From positions 3,318,001-3,382,000 of the forward strand of contig NZ_OX365700.1 in the NCBI RefSeq assembly GCF_947241125.1: DNA of 64,000 bases, written 5' to 3'. Both the position numbers and the translations under genes were made by a program. This document shows positions 33,450 through 42,681 of the stretch, piece by piece. Below the pieces are notes generated by a model that worked only from the letters and a program-made list of their open reading frames with translations, was not told the origin of the DNA and searched no databases. How positions within the stretch are numbered: the stretch's first letter is position 1; the number at the start of each line of letters is the position of its first letter. The stretch is from Nitrospira tepida (GTDB lineage: Bacteria; Nitrospirota; Nitrospiria; Nitrospirales; Nitrospiraceae).

Positions 33450-36269
33450 ATGGCTGGTACTGCTCTTCCATCTGATTCCGGCACTGGCTCCGGCGACCTC
33501 ATCATCGAAGGGGCGCGCCAGCACAACCTCAAGAACATTTCGCTGCGCATTCCCCACAATCGAGTGACCGCCGTCACCGGCGTCTCCGGATCGGGCAAGT
33601 CCTCGCTCGCCTTCGACACGCTGTTCGCCGAAGGGCAGTGGCGCTATGTCGAATCGCTCTCGACCTATGCGCGCATGTTCCTGGAGAAGGTCGATCGGCC
33701 CGACGTGGACCGGCTCGTCAACATCCGCCCGGCCATCGCGATCGAACAAAAGAACCCGGTCCGGACCTCCCGCTCGACGGTCGGCACGGCCACCGAAATC
33801 GCCGACCTGTTGCGGCTTCTGTTCGCCAAGATCGGCAAGCCAGTCTGTCCGGATTGCCAGATTGAGGCGCGAAGCTATGCCCCAGGATCGGTCGCGGACG
33901 AGCTACTGCAACAATTTCCCGAGGGCCGGGCGATGGTCTGCTTCCCGCTGAGAGATCAAGGCCCGAAACACGATCGCTCGCTGATTGAATCCCTGCTGAC
34001 CAGAGGGTTCGTCCGGCTGAAGTGCGGGGAGACGCTGATCGACCTCCAGCCGGATACCAAGTTGCCCACGACCAATCGCGATTCCCTGCTCGTCGTCTTA
34101 GACCGGCTGATCCTGCGCCACGACAGCCGCGCGAGGCTGGCCGAAGCCGTCGAGACGGCCTTCCATGAAGGCGACGGGACCTGCCGGGTCGAGGTCATCG
34201 GCCAGGGTACGCGGACGTTCAGCACAAGCTTTTGCTGCCAATCCTGCGGCCGGTCCTTCGAGCCGATCCGCCCGCTGCTCTTTTCGTTCAACCATCCGCT
34301 CGGCGCCTGCCCGGAATGCAAGGGCTTCGGCAACATCCTCAAGTATGACGAAGACCTGGTCGTGCCGGATCGTGCCCGCTCGCTTGGCGACGGCGCGATC
34401 GAGCCCTGGACCAAGCCCGGCACTGACTGGTGGCAGCAACAGATGCTGCTCGCGATGAAGCGGCGCAGCGTGGACCTCACCCTTCCCTACAAGGATCTGC
34501 CCGAGGAGGTACGCCGGCTCTTATGGCAAGGCGACGGGAAAAAGATGGAGGGCATCAACGATTTCTTCGAATATCTGGAGGGCAAGCGATACAAGCTGCA
34601 CGTGCGCGTGTTTCTCAGCCGGTACCGCAGCCCCTTTCCCTGCCCCACCTGCGACAGCACGAGGCTGAGGCCGGAGGCCCGCTACGTCAAAATCGACGGC
34701 CGTGACATTGCGGACCTGTTGCAACTCACGGTCGAAGATTTGGCCTCCTGGGTCGATCGCCTCTCGCTCTCGGCCTTCGATGCCAAGATTGCCGCCGACC
34801 TGCTGGCGCAGATCAAAACGAAGCTGAGCTTTCTGCTCCGCGTCGGGTTGAGTTACCTGACCCTATCTCGCCAGACCAGGACCCTCTCCGGGGGCGAAGC
34901 CCAGCGGATCACCCTGGCCAATCAGTTGGGATCGAAACTGGTTGGCACTCTCTATGTGCTGGATGAACCGACCATCGGCCTCCATGCGCGCGACACGGAA
35001 ACCTTGGCCGGAATTCTGCGAGATCTATCCCACGCCGGCAACACGGTTGTGGTGGTGGAGCATGACCCCCAGATGATTCAGGCGGCGGACTTCATCGTCG
35101 AGTTGGGCCCCTGGTCCGGAGAGAAGGGCGGAGAAGTCGTCTGCGCCGCCTCACGTTCGGTCTTCACGCAGGATCGCCGCGCTTTGACGGCCAGGTACCT
35201 TCGCGGCGACGAATCCGTCGCGATTCCGTCCCGGCGCCGCAACGGCAACGGCAAGGCCCTCATGATCGCCGGCGCCTGCGCCAACAACCTCAAGAACATC
35301 AGCGTGAAGATTCCGCTGCGCACGCTCACCTGCGTGACGGGCGTCTCCGGTTCGGGAAAGAGCACGTTGGTGGAGGATACACTCTATCGGGCGGTGGCCC
35401 GCGCCTTTCGGGTCGAATCCTTGCCGATCGGGCGATTCGCGGCGATCAAAGGATTGGAGCATCTCAAGGGCGTGCGGCTGATCGATCAGGAACCGATCGG
35501 CCGCACGCCCCGTTCCAACCCTGTTACCTATATGAAGGTGTTCGATGACATCCGGCAACTGTTCGCAGCCACCTACGAAGCCAAAAAGCAGGGACTCAAG
35601 CCGGCGCATTTTTCCTTCAACACCACCGGCGGCCGCTGCGAGCGCTGCCAGGGCAACGGCTACGAAAAGCTGGAGATGTATTTCTTCGAGGACATCTACG
35701 CGACCTGCGAGGAATGCGGAGGCCGCCGGTTCAAGCCGCAGGTGCTCGGCGTGACCCTGCGGGGCAAGACCATCCACGATGTGCTGAACATGACCGTCGA
35801 TGAGGCCTTGTCGTTTTTCACCGGCTCGCCGACACTTCAAGAAAAGCTTCACCTTCTCTCATCGATCGGATTGGGATATCTCAGGCTTGGACAACCGGCG
35901 ACGACTCTCTCGGGAGGCGAGGCACAGCGGCTCAAGATCGCGGCAGAACTGAAGGATTCCTCCGTCCGGGACCTCCTCTACATCATGGACGAGCCGACAA
36001 CCGGCCTGCATCTCGAAGACGTGAAAAAACTCATCGCCGTGCTGCACAAGCTGGTGGATGCCGGCAACACGGTGGTGTTGGTCGAGCACCATCTGGATCT
36101 GATCAAGACCGCCGATTGGGTGATCGACCTGGGACCGGAAGGCGGAGAGGCAGGAGGGCGGATCGTCGCGGAGGGACGGCCGGAACAGGTGGCGCAGCAC
36201 AGTCAATCGCACACCGGCCGGTTTCTGGCCGCCGCCCTGGCCAACAATGTAGCGGCGCGTCCCTCCTAA
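33450..36269 (+). CDS. uvrA: UvrABC excinuclease subunit A
   Basis: A 939-aa UvrA, the damage-recognition ATPase of nucleotide excision repair. Two ABC modules: N-terminal Walker A GVSGSGKSS with signature LSGGEAQR and Walker B TLYVLDEPTIGLH; C-terminal Walker A GVSGSGKST with LSGGEAQR and LYIMDEPTTGLH. Zinc modules appear as CQSCGRSFEP...CPEC and CERC...CEEC. The region between the first module and zinc module 1 (~residues 120-240) is retained, consistent with UvrB binding. The ATG at 33450 is chosen over 33420 for its AGGGAT site. Convergent with yqgE; their stop codons overlap. Confidence 0.95.
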   Translation: MAGTALPSDSGTGSGDLIIEGARQHNLKNISLRIPHNRVTAVTGVSGSGKSSLAFDTLFAEGQWRYVESLSTYARMFLEKVDRPDVDRLVNIRPAIAIEQKNPVRTSRSTVGTATEIADLLRLLFAKIGKPVCPDCQIEARSYAPGSVADELLQQFPEGRAMVCFPLRDQGPKHDRSLIESLLTRGFVRLKCGETLIDLQPDTKLPTTNRDSLLVVLDRLILRHDSRARLAEAVETAFHEGDGTCRVEVIGQGTRTFSTSFCCQSCGRSFEPIRPLLFSFNHPLGACPECKGFGNILKYDEDLVVPDRARSLGDGAIEPWTKPGTDWWQQQMLLAMKRRSVDLTLPYKDLPEEVRRLLWQGDGKKMEGINDFFEYLEGKRYKLHVRVFLSRYRSPFPCPTCDSTRLRPEARYVKIDGRDIADLLQLTVEDLASWVDRLSLSAFDAKIAADLLAQIKTKLSFLLRVGLSYLTLSRQTRTLSGGEAQRITLANQLGSKLVGTLYVLDEPTIGLHARDTETLAGILRDLSHAGNTVVVVEHDPQMIQAADFIVELGPWSGEKGGEVVCAASRSVFTQDRRALTARYLRGDESVAIPSRRRNGNGKALMIAGACANNLKNISVKIPLRTLTCVTGVSGSGKSTLVEDTLYRAVARAFRVESLPIGRFAAIKGLEHLKGVRLIDQEPIGRTPRSNPVTYMKVFDDIRQLFAATYEAKKQGLKPAHFSFNTTGGRCERCQGNGYEKLEMYFFEDIYATCEECGGRRFKPQVLGVTLRGKTIHDVLNMTVDEALSFFTGSPTLQEKLHLLSSIGLGYLRLGQPATTLSGGEAQRLKIAAELKDSSVRDLLYIMDEPTTGLHLEDVKKLIAVLHKLVDAGNTVVLVEHHLDLIKTADWVIDLGPEGGEAGGRIVAEGRPEQVAQHSQSHTGRFLAAALANNVAARPS

Positions 36270-36841
36270 TTCAGATTAGGATCGAACGGCATCTCAGCGT
36301 AAATCCTGAACGGCTCGCCCAGCGAACGGAGAATCTCGGCCCACACCTTCGCCGGATCGGTCTCGAAGACCAGCGCCGGATCGGCCGGCAGCGTGATCCA
36401 GGAGCCGGACTGCATTTCATTCTCCAACTGCCCGGGCCCCCACCCGGAGTAGCCCGCGTAGGCCCGAAACCGCTCGGTCGTGTTCTCGCTCGTCAAGATC
36501 TGATCGAGCAACTTGAAGTCGCCGCCGAGAAAGACGCCATCGAAGACATGGTGGCTGCCGTCCGGCAAATTCTGGAGCCGATAGAGCACCATGACCTGGT
36601 TGGTCTGCACCGGCCCGCCCGAAAACAACACATGGCGCTGCCCCTCCAGAATCGGGATCTGGGGCAAGACTTCCGACAGACCCATGGCCGTCGGCCGATT
36701 CACGACAAATCCGAGCGCCCCTTCGGCGCTGTGTTCGCAGAGCAGCACGACTGTTTGGCGGAAATTGGGATCGCGCAGAGCCGGCGAAGCGACCAGGAAG
36801 ATCCCCTTCCCGAGCGGAGCCTTTTGAAACAATTCCTTCAT
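36266..36841 (-). CDS. YqgE/AlgH family protein
   Basis: A 191-aa UPF0301/DUF179 protein. Family landmarks: GKGIFLVASPALRDPNFRQT, LLCEHSAEGALGFVVNRPT, VLFSGGPVQTNQVMVLY and YAGYSGWGPGQLENEM. The biochemical role is not established; in some bacteria it influences alginate or other regulation. The ATG at 36841 follows GAGG by 5 nt; a GTG at 36868 adds nine residues. It lies 3' of the nitrilase gene, 50 nt away on the same strand, and converges on uvrA. Confidence 0.93.
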   Translation of the reverse strand: MKELFQKAPLGKGIFLVASPALRDPNFRQTVVLLCEHSAEGALGFVVNRPTAMGLSEVLPQIPILEGQRHVLFSGGPVQTNQVMVLYRLQNLPDGSHHVFDGVFLGGDFKLLDQILTSENTTERFRAYAGYSGWGPGQLENEMQSGSWITLPADPALVFETDPAKVWAEILRSLGEPFRIYAEMPFDPNLN

Positions 36842-36891
36842 TTCAGCCTCACGCGCCGGCTCTGCCACCTTTCACGCCGCCTTGTGACCAA

Positions 36892-37686
36892 TCACGAGGG
36901 ATTGTACAGTTCCACCCGGCGATCCTTGAGCAGGTCGTTATACGGATTCAACGCCTTGTTGGCCGCCTCCGCCGGATCGATCTCGATCACCGCCGCCTCC
37001 TCTCGGTCGCGGGGCGCGCGTTGGAGGATCTTGCCCCGCGGCGTGACGACCTCGCTGTTCCCAATGAAGGTCATTGGAGGCTTCCCGCCCCTGGCCTCCG
37101 TGCCGATGCGGTTGGCGGTAATCGCGAACACCCGGTTCTCCAGGCTGCGCGTCACCATGGCGTCCGGACAATGGGGCAAGACGAGGTTCGAGGGATGGCA
37201 AATGATCTCCGCCCCCTTGAGAGCAAGGGTGCGGGCGGACTCGGGGTAATACCAATCGAAACAGACCATCAGGCCGACTTTCGCCACCCCGAGATCCCAT
37301 ACCTGAAACCCGGTATTCCCCGGGCGAAACCACAGGGTCTCTTCAAAAAACAGATGCGTCTTTCGATAGAGGCCGATGAAGCCTTGCGGCCCGACCAGCA
37401 CGGCGGAATTGTAACAGCCGTCCGTCCCGCGCTCCGGCAGTCCCGCCGCCAGGTGCATGTTCCGTTCGCGGGCAATTTCGACCAATCGTTGAGTGGTCGG
37501 ACCATCCGGAACCGGTTCGGCCAGCGCCCGCACCTCGGTCTCCGAGACAAACTGATAACCCGAGGCGAACAATTCGGGCAACACCATCAGGTCGCAGGTC
37601 TCGCGGCTCAGACGCTCCGCGACCCGGTCGAGGTTGCGCTTCACCTCGGCGAAGATCGGATCGAACTGAAGATACCCGACGCGCAT
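36892..37686 (-). CDS. Carbon-nitrogen hydrolase (nitrilase superfamily)
   Basis: A 264-aa nitrilase-superfamily amidase. The Glu-Lys-Cys triad is seen as E in LMVLPELFASGY, K in GLYRKTHLFFEE and C in GLMVCFDWYYPE, with the following PESARTLALKGAEIICHPSN. It likely cleaves a small amide or carbamoyl compound (candidates: carbamoylputrescine-, omega-amide- or beta-ureidopropionate-type substrates; not resolvable here). The ATG at 37686 begins the first beta strand MRVGYLQFDP. An intrinsic terminator of the preceding smbP gene ends 17 nt 5' of its start. Confidence 0.92.
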   Translation of the reverse strand: MRVGYLQFDPIFAEVKRNLDRVAERLSRETCDLMVLPELFASGYQFVSETEVRALAEPVPDGPTTQRLVEIARERNMHLAAGLPERGTDGCYNSAVLVGPQGFIGLYRKTHLFFEETLWFRPGNTGFQVWDLGVAKVGLMVCFDWYYPESARTLALKGAEIICHPSNLVLPHCPDAMVTRSLENRVFAITANRIGTEARGGKPPMTFIGNSEVVTPRGKILQRAPRDREEAAVIEIDPAEAANKALNPYNDLLKDRRVELYNPS

Positions 37687-37702
37687 ATGATAGTCCCCAT
37701 GC

Positions 37703-37731
37703 AAAAACGGGCAGGAAGAATCCTGCCCGTT
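37703..37731 (-). terminator. Intrinsic terminator of smbP
   Basis: On the minus strand an 11-bp perfect stem (AACGGGCAGGA / TCCTGCCCGTT) with a 4-nt loop is followed by TTTTT. It lies 24 nt after the smbP stop codon and just before the nitrilase start. Confidence 0.85.
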
Positions 37732-37754
37732 TCGACGCCCGCTTTGACCTGTGC

Positions 37755-38099
37755 TTACTTGACTTCGGACAGGTGCGTCACCGCGCCCTCGGCATGTTTG
37801 GTCGCCACGTCGGCATGCCCGGCCTTGCCGTGCTCGATGGCTTCCTTCAAATGCTTCACGCCCTCATCCAAGTGAGGATTCTTCATGTCCTTTTGAGCCG
37901 CTTGCGCATGTTTGAGGGCTTCCTCCGCATGTTTCACGACTTCCCCGGCATGGTTTTCTTGTCCATGCGTGACCGCGCCCTTGGCATGATCGAGCGCCTC
38001 CGCCACATGCGGATTCGCCGCCGCCAGCGCCAGGTTCGATGCGACAGGAGCCGCCAGAAGCGCGAAGGCTCCCAGAGCCATGACCGTGATCTTATTCAT
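37755..38099 (-). CDS. smbP: Small His-rich metal-binding protein SmbP
   Basis: A 114-aa precursor: signal peptide (KITVMALGAFALLAAPVASNLALA) then an Ala/His/Glu/Lys-rich helical repeat such as HVAEALDHAKGAVTHG, HAEEALKHAQAAQK and HLKEAIEHGKAGHAD. There are 12 histidines, spaced for helix-face metal binding. The pattern matches SmbP described from Nitrosomonas europaea, a periplasmic copper-binding protein. AAGGAGG precedes the ATG; a promoter is predicted at 38175-38203 and an intrinsic terminator at 37703-37731, so it is probably a single-gene, well-expressed unit. Confidence 0.9.
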   Translation of the reverse strand: MNKITVMALGAFALLAAPVASNLALAAANPHVAEALDHAKGAVTHGQENHAGEVVKHAEEALKHAQAAQKDMKNPHLDEGVKHLKEAIEHGKAGHADVATKHAEGAVTHLSEVK

Positions 38100-38174
38100 C
38101 GTTCTCCTCCTTGGTAGGTGCGTGATTGGGTGTGCTCCACCGACCGCCGTCGAAGGACCCGCCCTTGTGGTTTC

Positions 38175-38203
38175 ACATTACTGAGCCGGACGCGCTGAGT
38201 CAA
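38175..38203 (-). promoter_or_regulatory. Predicted promoter of smbP
   Basis: On the minus strand TTGACT (38203-38198), 17-nt spacer, TAATGT (38180-38175), about 75 nt before the smbP ATG and overlapping the end of the rhodanese gene. Confidence 0.5.
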
Positions 38204-39081
38204 GAAGGCCGGACCGACTCGTCTTGCCCCAGCACATGTTGCAAGCCCCTGGCATCCTTCTCCACCGGCGCGGCAAAGTCGCGGCTCCATTCCCACCAGG
38301 ACCCGGCATAGTTTCTCACCTTCGGGTACCCCAGCACTTTCAGCACAAACCACAGCCATCCCGAGCGGACGCCTCCCGTGCAATAGCAGATGATATCCGC
38401 CGCATCGGCCAGGCCTTTCTCTTCCAGCACGGCCTTGATCTTCTCCGGACTCTTGAGCGTGGCATCGGGATTGAGGAACGCGTTCCAGGGCACGTTCAGC
38501 GCGCCCGGGATATGGCCGGGTCTTGGAATGCCCACCATCTCCTTGCCCAAGTACTCCTCCAGGCTCCGCGCATCGAGGATCGTGAGCCGTTTCGCCTCAG
38601 GGCCTTTGACAAGGCGTTTGAGATCGTCTTTGAGAATACTCACGTCCGGATTGACCGTGGCCCTGAAATTTCCCGGAGCAACCGACGGACGCCCGTACTC
38701 GTAAGGGCGACGCTCCTCCACCCACTTCACCCATCCACCGTCCAGAATGCGAAGGTGGGTATGCCCGAGGTAGGTGAGCATCCAGAACATCCGCCCTTCG
38801 TCGCCCCAGTTGTCGAAGGGATTCGAGTAGATGACGATGTCGCTCTCGTTGTTGATGCCGAGCGTCCGGATCTTCTGCTCAAGCTTGGAGATGTCCGGGT
38901 CCAGCACTCCCTTGGCGACCGCCTTTGGATCGCTGTACTCGTGCCAGGTCGAATGGACGGCGCCCGGAATATGCCCGCCGAATTCGTAGGCGGCCTTTCC
39001 GCGGACATCCAGCACGACTAACCCCGGCCGTCCCAGATTCTGCTGCAAGGTTTCGGTGTCGATCAGGTAGGGATGATTCAT
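38200..39081 (-). CDS. Two-domain rhodanese-type sulfurtransferase
   Basis: A 293-aa protein with tandem rhodanese domains. The first (LVVLDVRGKAAYEFGGHIPG) is structural; the second carries the active Cys in the loop CTGGVRSGW (~residue 234) after DIICY. Thiosulfate or 3-mercaptopyruvate type cannot be decided: CTGGVR is typical of thiosulfate sulfurtransferases. No signal peptide. It begins 20 nt after the pentaheme cytochrome gene, in one run with the HDAC-like gene. Confidence 0.93.
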   Translation of the reverse strand: MNHPYLIDTETLQQNLGRPGLVVLDVRGKAAYEFGGHIPGAVHSTWHEYSDPKAVAKGVLDPDISKLEQKIRTLGINNESDIVIYSNPFDNWGDEGRMFWMLTYLGHTHLRILDGGWVKWVEERRPYEYGRPSVAPGNFRATVNPDVSILKDDLKRLVKGPEAKRLTILDARSLEEYLGKEMVGIPRPGHIPGALNVPWNAFLNPDATLKSPEKIKAVLEEKGLADAADIICYCTGGVRSGWLWFVLKVLGYPKVRNYAGSWWEWSRDFAAPVEKDARGLQHVLGQDESVRPS

Positions 39082-39101
39082 CGCGATGCCTCGTCTGCGA
39101 C

Positions 39102-40373
39102 TTACCCTGCGGCCTTGCCATCGGCGCGACAGGCCTGGGTGTCGGAGCCTGACGCGGCCTGGAGCAGGCCGGGCAAGTCGTCGGTTAAAGGAAATGCCCG
39201 CTCATAGATCACGAAGGAATAGGGATCATCGGCGGTCAAGCCATATTTCTTCGTCAGCATCTCATGCTGCCCGTCCGTGAGGATATGGTACCGCACACGG
39301 GCCTTCACCGTCAGCCGCTCCGCCCCGCCCGGGAACTTCTGGCGGAATCGGTAGTCCCGACTGGCCAGCGGCAACAGGCGGTTATCGTACAACTCCAGGA
39401 TGGCCGGTTGCCAGAGGATCCAGCGCCCCATCGTGTCCTGTTGGTGCGCAACCACCCGCCCGCTCGCGTCCTCCACGTCGAACTCCACGGTGAAATGCCG
39501 GTCCGGATCGCCAGTCGGAATCTTATGGCCCGCGCCGGCATTGACCAGAGTCAGGGTGAAGGTCACGTTATCGCCCGGCTTGGGCCGACGAGGTTCAGCC
39601 GTGACCTCGACCGCAACGGCCCGTTTGATCATGTCGGGATCGTGCCCGCCTCGCCAGAGGTGCCGGCGGCCCCGCCGGATCGGCGATCCGTCGGCCACCG
39701 GACGGTCCACTTCCGGCATGTGACAGCTCTGACAGATGAATCCCCGCTCCTGCATGAAATACTTGCCTTCATATTCGGCATAGGTGCCGCAGGGTCCCAC
39801 GTTGTAGAACTGGGCCGGCCCGGACACGACATTATGGCAGCGATAACAGATCTGCGCCGTGCGAAAGCTCGGATCGAACTTGGTGGGATGCGGCGCGGCG
39901 GAATCTTCGTAGGGTCCATGAATGACCCCGTCGCGGACATGGCAGGCGGCGCAGGTGATGGCCTCCTTTTGATAGTCCGGATCGAACCGCGGATTGACCT
40001 CCTGCACCGCCCGTTCGACGCGTCCCCTGGGAATCTCCTTGATCAAGGTCGGCTGTTGGTTTTCCAGCGGCGTGTGGCAGTTGAGGCAGACCCAAATGTG
40101 CTTGTCCTTTGCCCAGTAGGCCTGAAAGAACGGATCGTCATACGCCTGCGCGTGGATGCTGCTCTTCCATTCCTCATAGATCTCCCGATGGCAGGTCCCG
40201 CAGGATTCGGCCTTGAGGCTGTCCAACCCGGCCGGGACCGCCTGATAGGGAATCGCGCGGGCATAGTCGTCGCGGAGACCAAAGATCACCACCGGCTTGA
40301 TCTCCGTGTAATAGAAGTACGCCAGCCCGGCGAGGCCCAACCCCGCCAGCGCGATCTTCATCCAGCGAGTCAT
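39102..40373 (-). CDS. Pentaheme c-type cytochrome (paralogue A), membrane-anchored
   Basis: A 423-aa exported cytochrome with an N-terminal anchor (IALAGLGLAGLAYFYY) and five CxxCH sites: CGTCH, CLNCH, CAACH, CYRCH, CQSCH. The first is followed by the shared signature REIYEEW, and the fifth by MPEV. A C-terminal beta-rich domain follows (FTLTLVNAGAGHKIPTGDPD). It resembles the cytochrome c554-like group and the two paralogues at 60792-63451. Role: periplasmic electron transfer or reduction of a small molecule. It overlaps the HDAC-like gene by 4 nt (ATGA). Confidence 0.92.
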   Translation of the reverse strand: MTRWMKIALAGLGLAGLAYFYYTEIKPVVIFGLRDDYARAIPYQAVPAGLDSLKAESCGTCHREIYEEWKSSIHAQAYDDPFFQAYWAKDKHIWVCLNCHTPLENQQPTLIKEIPRGRVERAVQEVNPRFDPDYQKEAITCAACHVRDGVIHGPYEDSAAPHPTKFDPSFRTAQICYRCHNVVSGPAQFYNVGPCGTYAEYEGKYFMQERGFICQSCHMPEVDRPVADGSPIRRGRRHLWRGGHDPDMIKRAVAVEVTAEPRRPKPGDNVTFTLTLVNAGAGHKIPTGDPDRHFTVEFDVEDASGRVVAHQQDTMGRWILWQPAILELYDNRLLPLASRDYRFRQKFPGGAERLTVKARVRYHILTDGQHEMLTKKYGLTADDPYSFVIYERAFPLTDDLPGLLQAASGSDTQACRADGKAAG

Positions 40374-41314
40374 GCAGCCAACAACGCAAGCAGATGCGCC
40401 TCGACCGAGGCCGCCAGGGCCGGGAGATGATAGCCGCCTTCAAGGCAGGACAGGATTCGTTTCCGGGCATGCTTCGCGGCGATCTCGGCCACGATGCCGG
40501 TCAATGAGGCATAGCCCCGTTCCGTCAGCCCCATGCTGGCCAGCGGATCATCCCGATGCGCATCGAACCCCGCGGAGATGATGACGAACTCCGGCTCGAA
40601 CCGGTCGGCCGCGGGGACCAGCACCTCGCGAAACACGGCCTCGTATTCCTCGTCCCCCTCCCCGCCCGATAGGGGCACATTGATCGTATAGCCGGCCCCT
40701 GGTCCGGCTCCGGACTCGGTCGCACGGCCGGTTCCCGGATAATGCGGATATTGATGCGTGCTGAAGAACAGAATCGAATCATCCTCGTAAAAACTCTGTT
40801 GCGTGCCGTTTCCATGGTGCACGTCCCAATCCACGATCAGCACCCGGCCGATGCCGTGCCGCTTCTGGAGGTATCGGGCCGCCACCGCGACGTTGTTGAA
40901 CAGGCAGAACCCCATCGCGCGGTTGTGTTCCGCATGGTGGCCGGGAGGCCGGACAGCGCAGAACGCATGCTCGATCTGGTTGTCCAGCACAGCATCGCAG
41001 GCGGCCAAGGCCCCGCCGGCCGCCAGGTAGGCGGCCTGGAGCGACCCGGGCGAGATGGACGTGTCGGGATCGAGCTGGACTCGGCCGGACGAGGGTGACC
41101 TGTGCTTGAGCCCAGCAACATAGGACTGGGAATGGATCTCCGTAATCCACCGATCTTCCGCCGGTCGCGGCTGAATGCGGACCAACCGATCCATCACCCC
41201 GGTCGATTCGAGTTGCCTGGTGATGGCGCGGAGACGGTCGGGAGACTCCGGATGGCCGCATCCCATGTCGTGCTCTAAGTATTGTGGATCGGAAACGAAG
41301 CCGGTTCGCGCCAT
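40370..41314 (-). CDS. Histone deacetylase family protein (class II-like)
   Basis: A 314-aa HDAC/acetylpolyamine-amidohydrolase family enzyme. Zinc-site and catalytic motifs: AVRPPGHHAEHNRAMGFC (His pair), IVDWDVHHGNGTQ (Asp and His ligands), SAGFDAHRDDPL (Asp ligand) and CLEGGYHL with the transition-state Tyr. Full family length. It removes acetyl groups from amines such as acetylpolyamines or acetyl-lysine. First gene of the run HDAC-cytochrome-rhodanese; why these are linked is not evident. Confidence 0.95.
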   Translation of the reverse strand: MARTGFVSDPQYLEHDMGCGHPESPDRLRAITRQLESTGVMDRLVRIQPRPAEDRWITEIHSQSYVAGLKHRSPSSGRVQLDPDTSISPGSLQAAYLAAGGALAACDAVLDNQIEHAFCAVRPPGHHAEHNRAMGFCLFNNVAVAARYLQKRHGIGRVLIVDWDVHHGNGTQQSFYEDDSILFFSTHQYPHYPGTGRATESGAGPGAGYTINVPLSGGEGDEEYEAVFREVLVPAADRFEPEFVIISAGFDAHRDDPLASMGLTERGYASLTGIVAEIAAKHARKRILSCLEGGYHLPALAASVEAHLLALLAA

Positions 41315-41465
41315 GCTTGCTCTGTCGGATCATGCATTCGAATGAAGAAAAGGGCAATTGATCGTAGCATGCGCTGCGAGCGGTAGACAATGCGGAGCGA
41401 GCATGCTACGGTCTGCGCCGGATCGAAACCGCCGTAACGGCTTCACAGCGAGACAGGAGGACCGC

Positions 41466-41780
41466 GTGCCCAATCCCCGCATCGAACCATTGAAGAAGGT
41501 GCTCGCGATCGACCCGAACGACGAGGTGGCCTGGTTCGGACTGGGGAAGGCCTACATGGACGATGGCAATTGGGACGCGGCGGTCGAATCGCTGGAGAGT
41601 TGCATCCGTGTCAAACCGGCCTATTCCGCAGCCTACCTCGCCCTGGCCCAATCGCTTCAGAAACTTGCGCGGCTGGATCGTTGCAGGGAGATCTGCCGGC
41701 AGGGCATCGAGGTGTCCACCAAGAACGGCGACGCGATGGTCACCAAGAATCTCGAAGCACTTCTCCAGACGATCGGATGA
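41466..41780 (+). CDS. Small TPR-repeat protein
   Basis: A 104-aa protein of about two and a half tetratricopeptide repeats (AWFGLGKAYMDDGNWDAAVE, SAAYLALAQSLQKLARLDRC), so a helical protein-interaction scaffold. No signal peptide. The start is a GTG at 41466, set by an AGGAGG 5 nt away; the longer ATG reading (41358) lacks a ribosome site. It converges on the gene ending at 41793. Confidence 0.85.
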   Translation: MPNPRIEPLKKVLAIDPNDEVAWFGLGKAYMDDGNWDAAVESLESCIRVKPAYSAAYLALAQSLQKLARLDRCREICRQGIEVSTKNGDAMVTKNLEALLQTIG

Positions 41781-41792
41781 ACATACAGGCGA

Positions 41793-42662
41793 TTACAGCA
41801 AGGCGCGAAGACCGTGACGTCCCCCCTCGCCCACCTGAAACCGGCTCTCCGGATTGAGCACGCAGACTCGATGGATCGGATGCAGGGCATCGCCGCCGGC
41901 TCGTTCGGCGATCTCCACATTGGCCAAGCGCACGCCGGATGGAGCCGGCAGGGCCTCCACATCCCATAGAGCCAACAGCACGCCGCTCAAATGGCGTAAG
42001 GGCAGCAGGAGGTTGGTCACCGCCCCAGCCAGCCTTCTCAGGTCCAGCGGGACCAGGCTATGCCTTCGCTTTCCCCCCTCGAATCTTGCAGGCCGATCCT
42101 GGTCACGGCCGTCCAGGGCCTGCCGGACATGGACCGCCAGAAGAACCGGCGCGCAGTAGTCGGACAACTGGCGGGCCTTCTGCCCGATCCTGGCCAAGAT
42201 CCGGTTGATCAGGAGGTCGCCGATGGTGAAGTCGCCTTCCGGCTCATGCTGAAAGGCCGCACGGTGACGAGCCACGCCGTGCGGCCGCTTCGACGCGCCG
42301 ATCATGGTCGTGACTTCGATAAACAGCCGCTCGCTTCCGAACCAACATTCCAAGTCCGCCGTCCGCGCGACGGATTCCGGAAGGAACAGCACCGACCCGC
42401 CGGCCCGGTGGATCTTAGCTGCCACGTCAAGCTCGGCGATCGCCGATTCACGCGCGCCGACATGGGAACTGGCTAATCGCCGCTGGAGATGTTGCAAGCG
42501 GCGCTGGCTGGCCCGATCGTGGCAGGCCCCGTGGAGCCGCTCCCAATCCCTCGCGAGTTGCCGCCAAAACCCTTTCCCTCGCGGCAACCATTCCCGACCG
42601 CGCAGGCCCGACTCCGGAGCGACGAGCCGGCCGACATCGTGGGCCTCGCTGAACCGCACCAT
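41793..42662 (-). CDS. Hypothetical protein with possible restriction-endonuclease-like core
   Basis: A 289-aa protein I do not recognise. Residues 75-120 have the spacing of a PD-(D/E)xK-type core: E77 (AIAELDVAAKI), D103 (TADLECWF) and E116 (RLFIEVTTM), but Thr118 stands where a Lys is usual, and a following KARQLSDYCAPVLLAVHV resembles the helix-strand after that core. A fold-level guess only. GAGGAAACC precedes the ATG. It follows the small ORF at 42682 after 19 nt. Confidence 0.65.
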   Translation of the reverse strand: MVRFSEAHDVGRLVAPESGLRGREWLPRGKGFWRQLARDWERLHGACHDRASQRRLQHLQRRLASSHVGARESAIAELDVAAKIHRAGGSVLFLPESVARTADLECWFGSERLFIEVTTMIGASKRPHGVARHRAAFQHEPEGDFTIGDLLINRILARIGQKARQLSDYCAPVLLAVHVRQALDGRDQDRPARFEGGKRRHSLVPLDLRRLAGAVTNLLLPLRHLSGVLLALWDVEALPAPSGVRLANVEIAERAGGDALHPIHRVCVLNPESRFQVGEGGRHGLRALL

Positions 42663-42681
42663 GGTTTCCTCGCATGATTCG

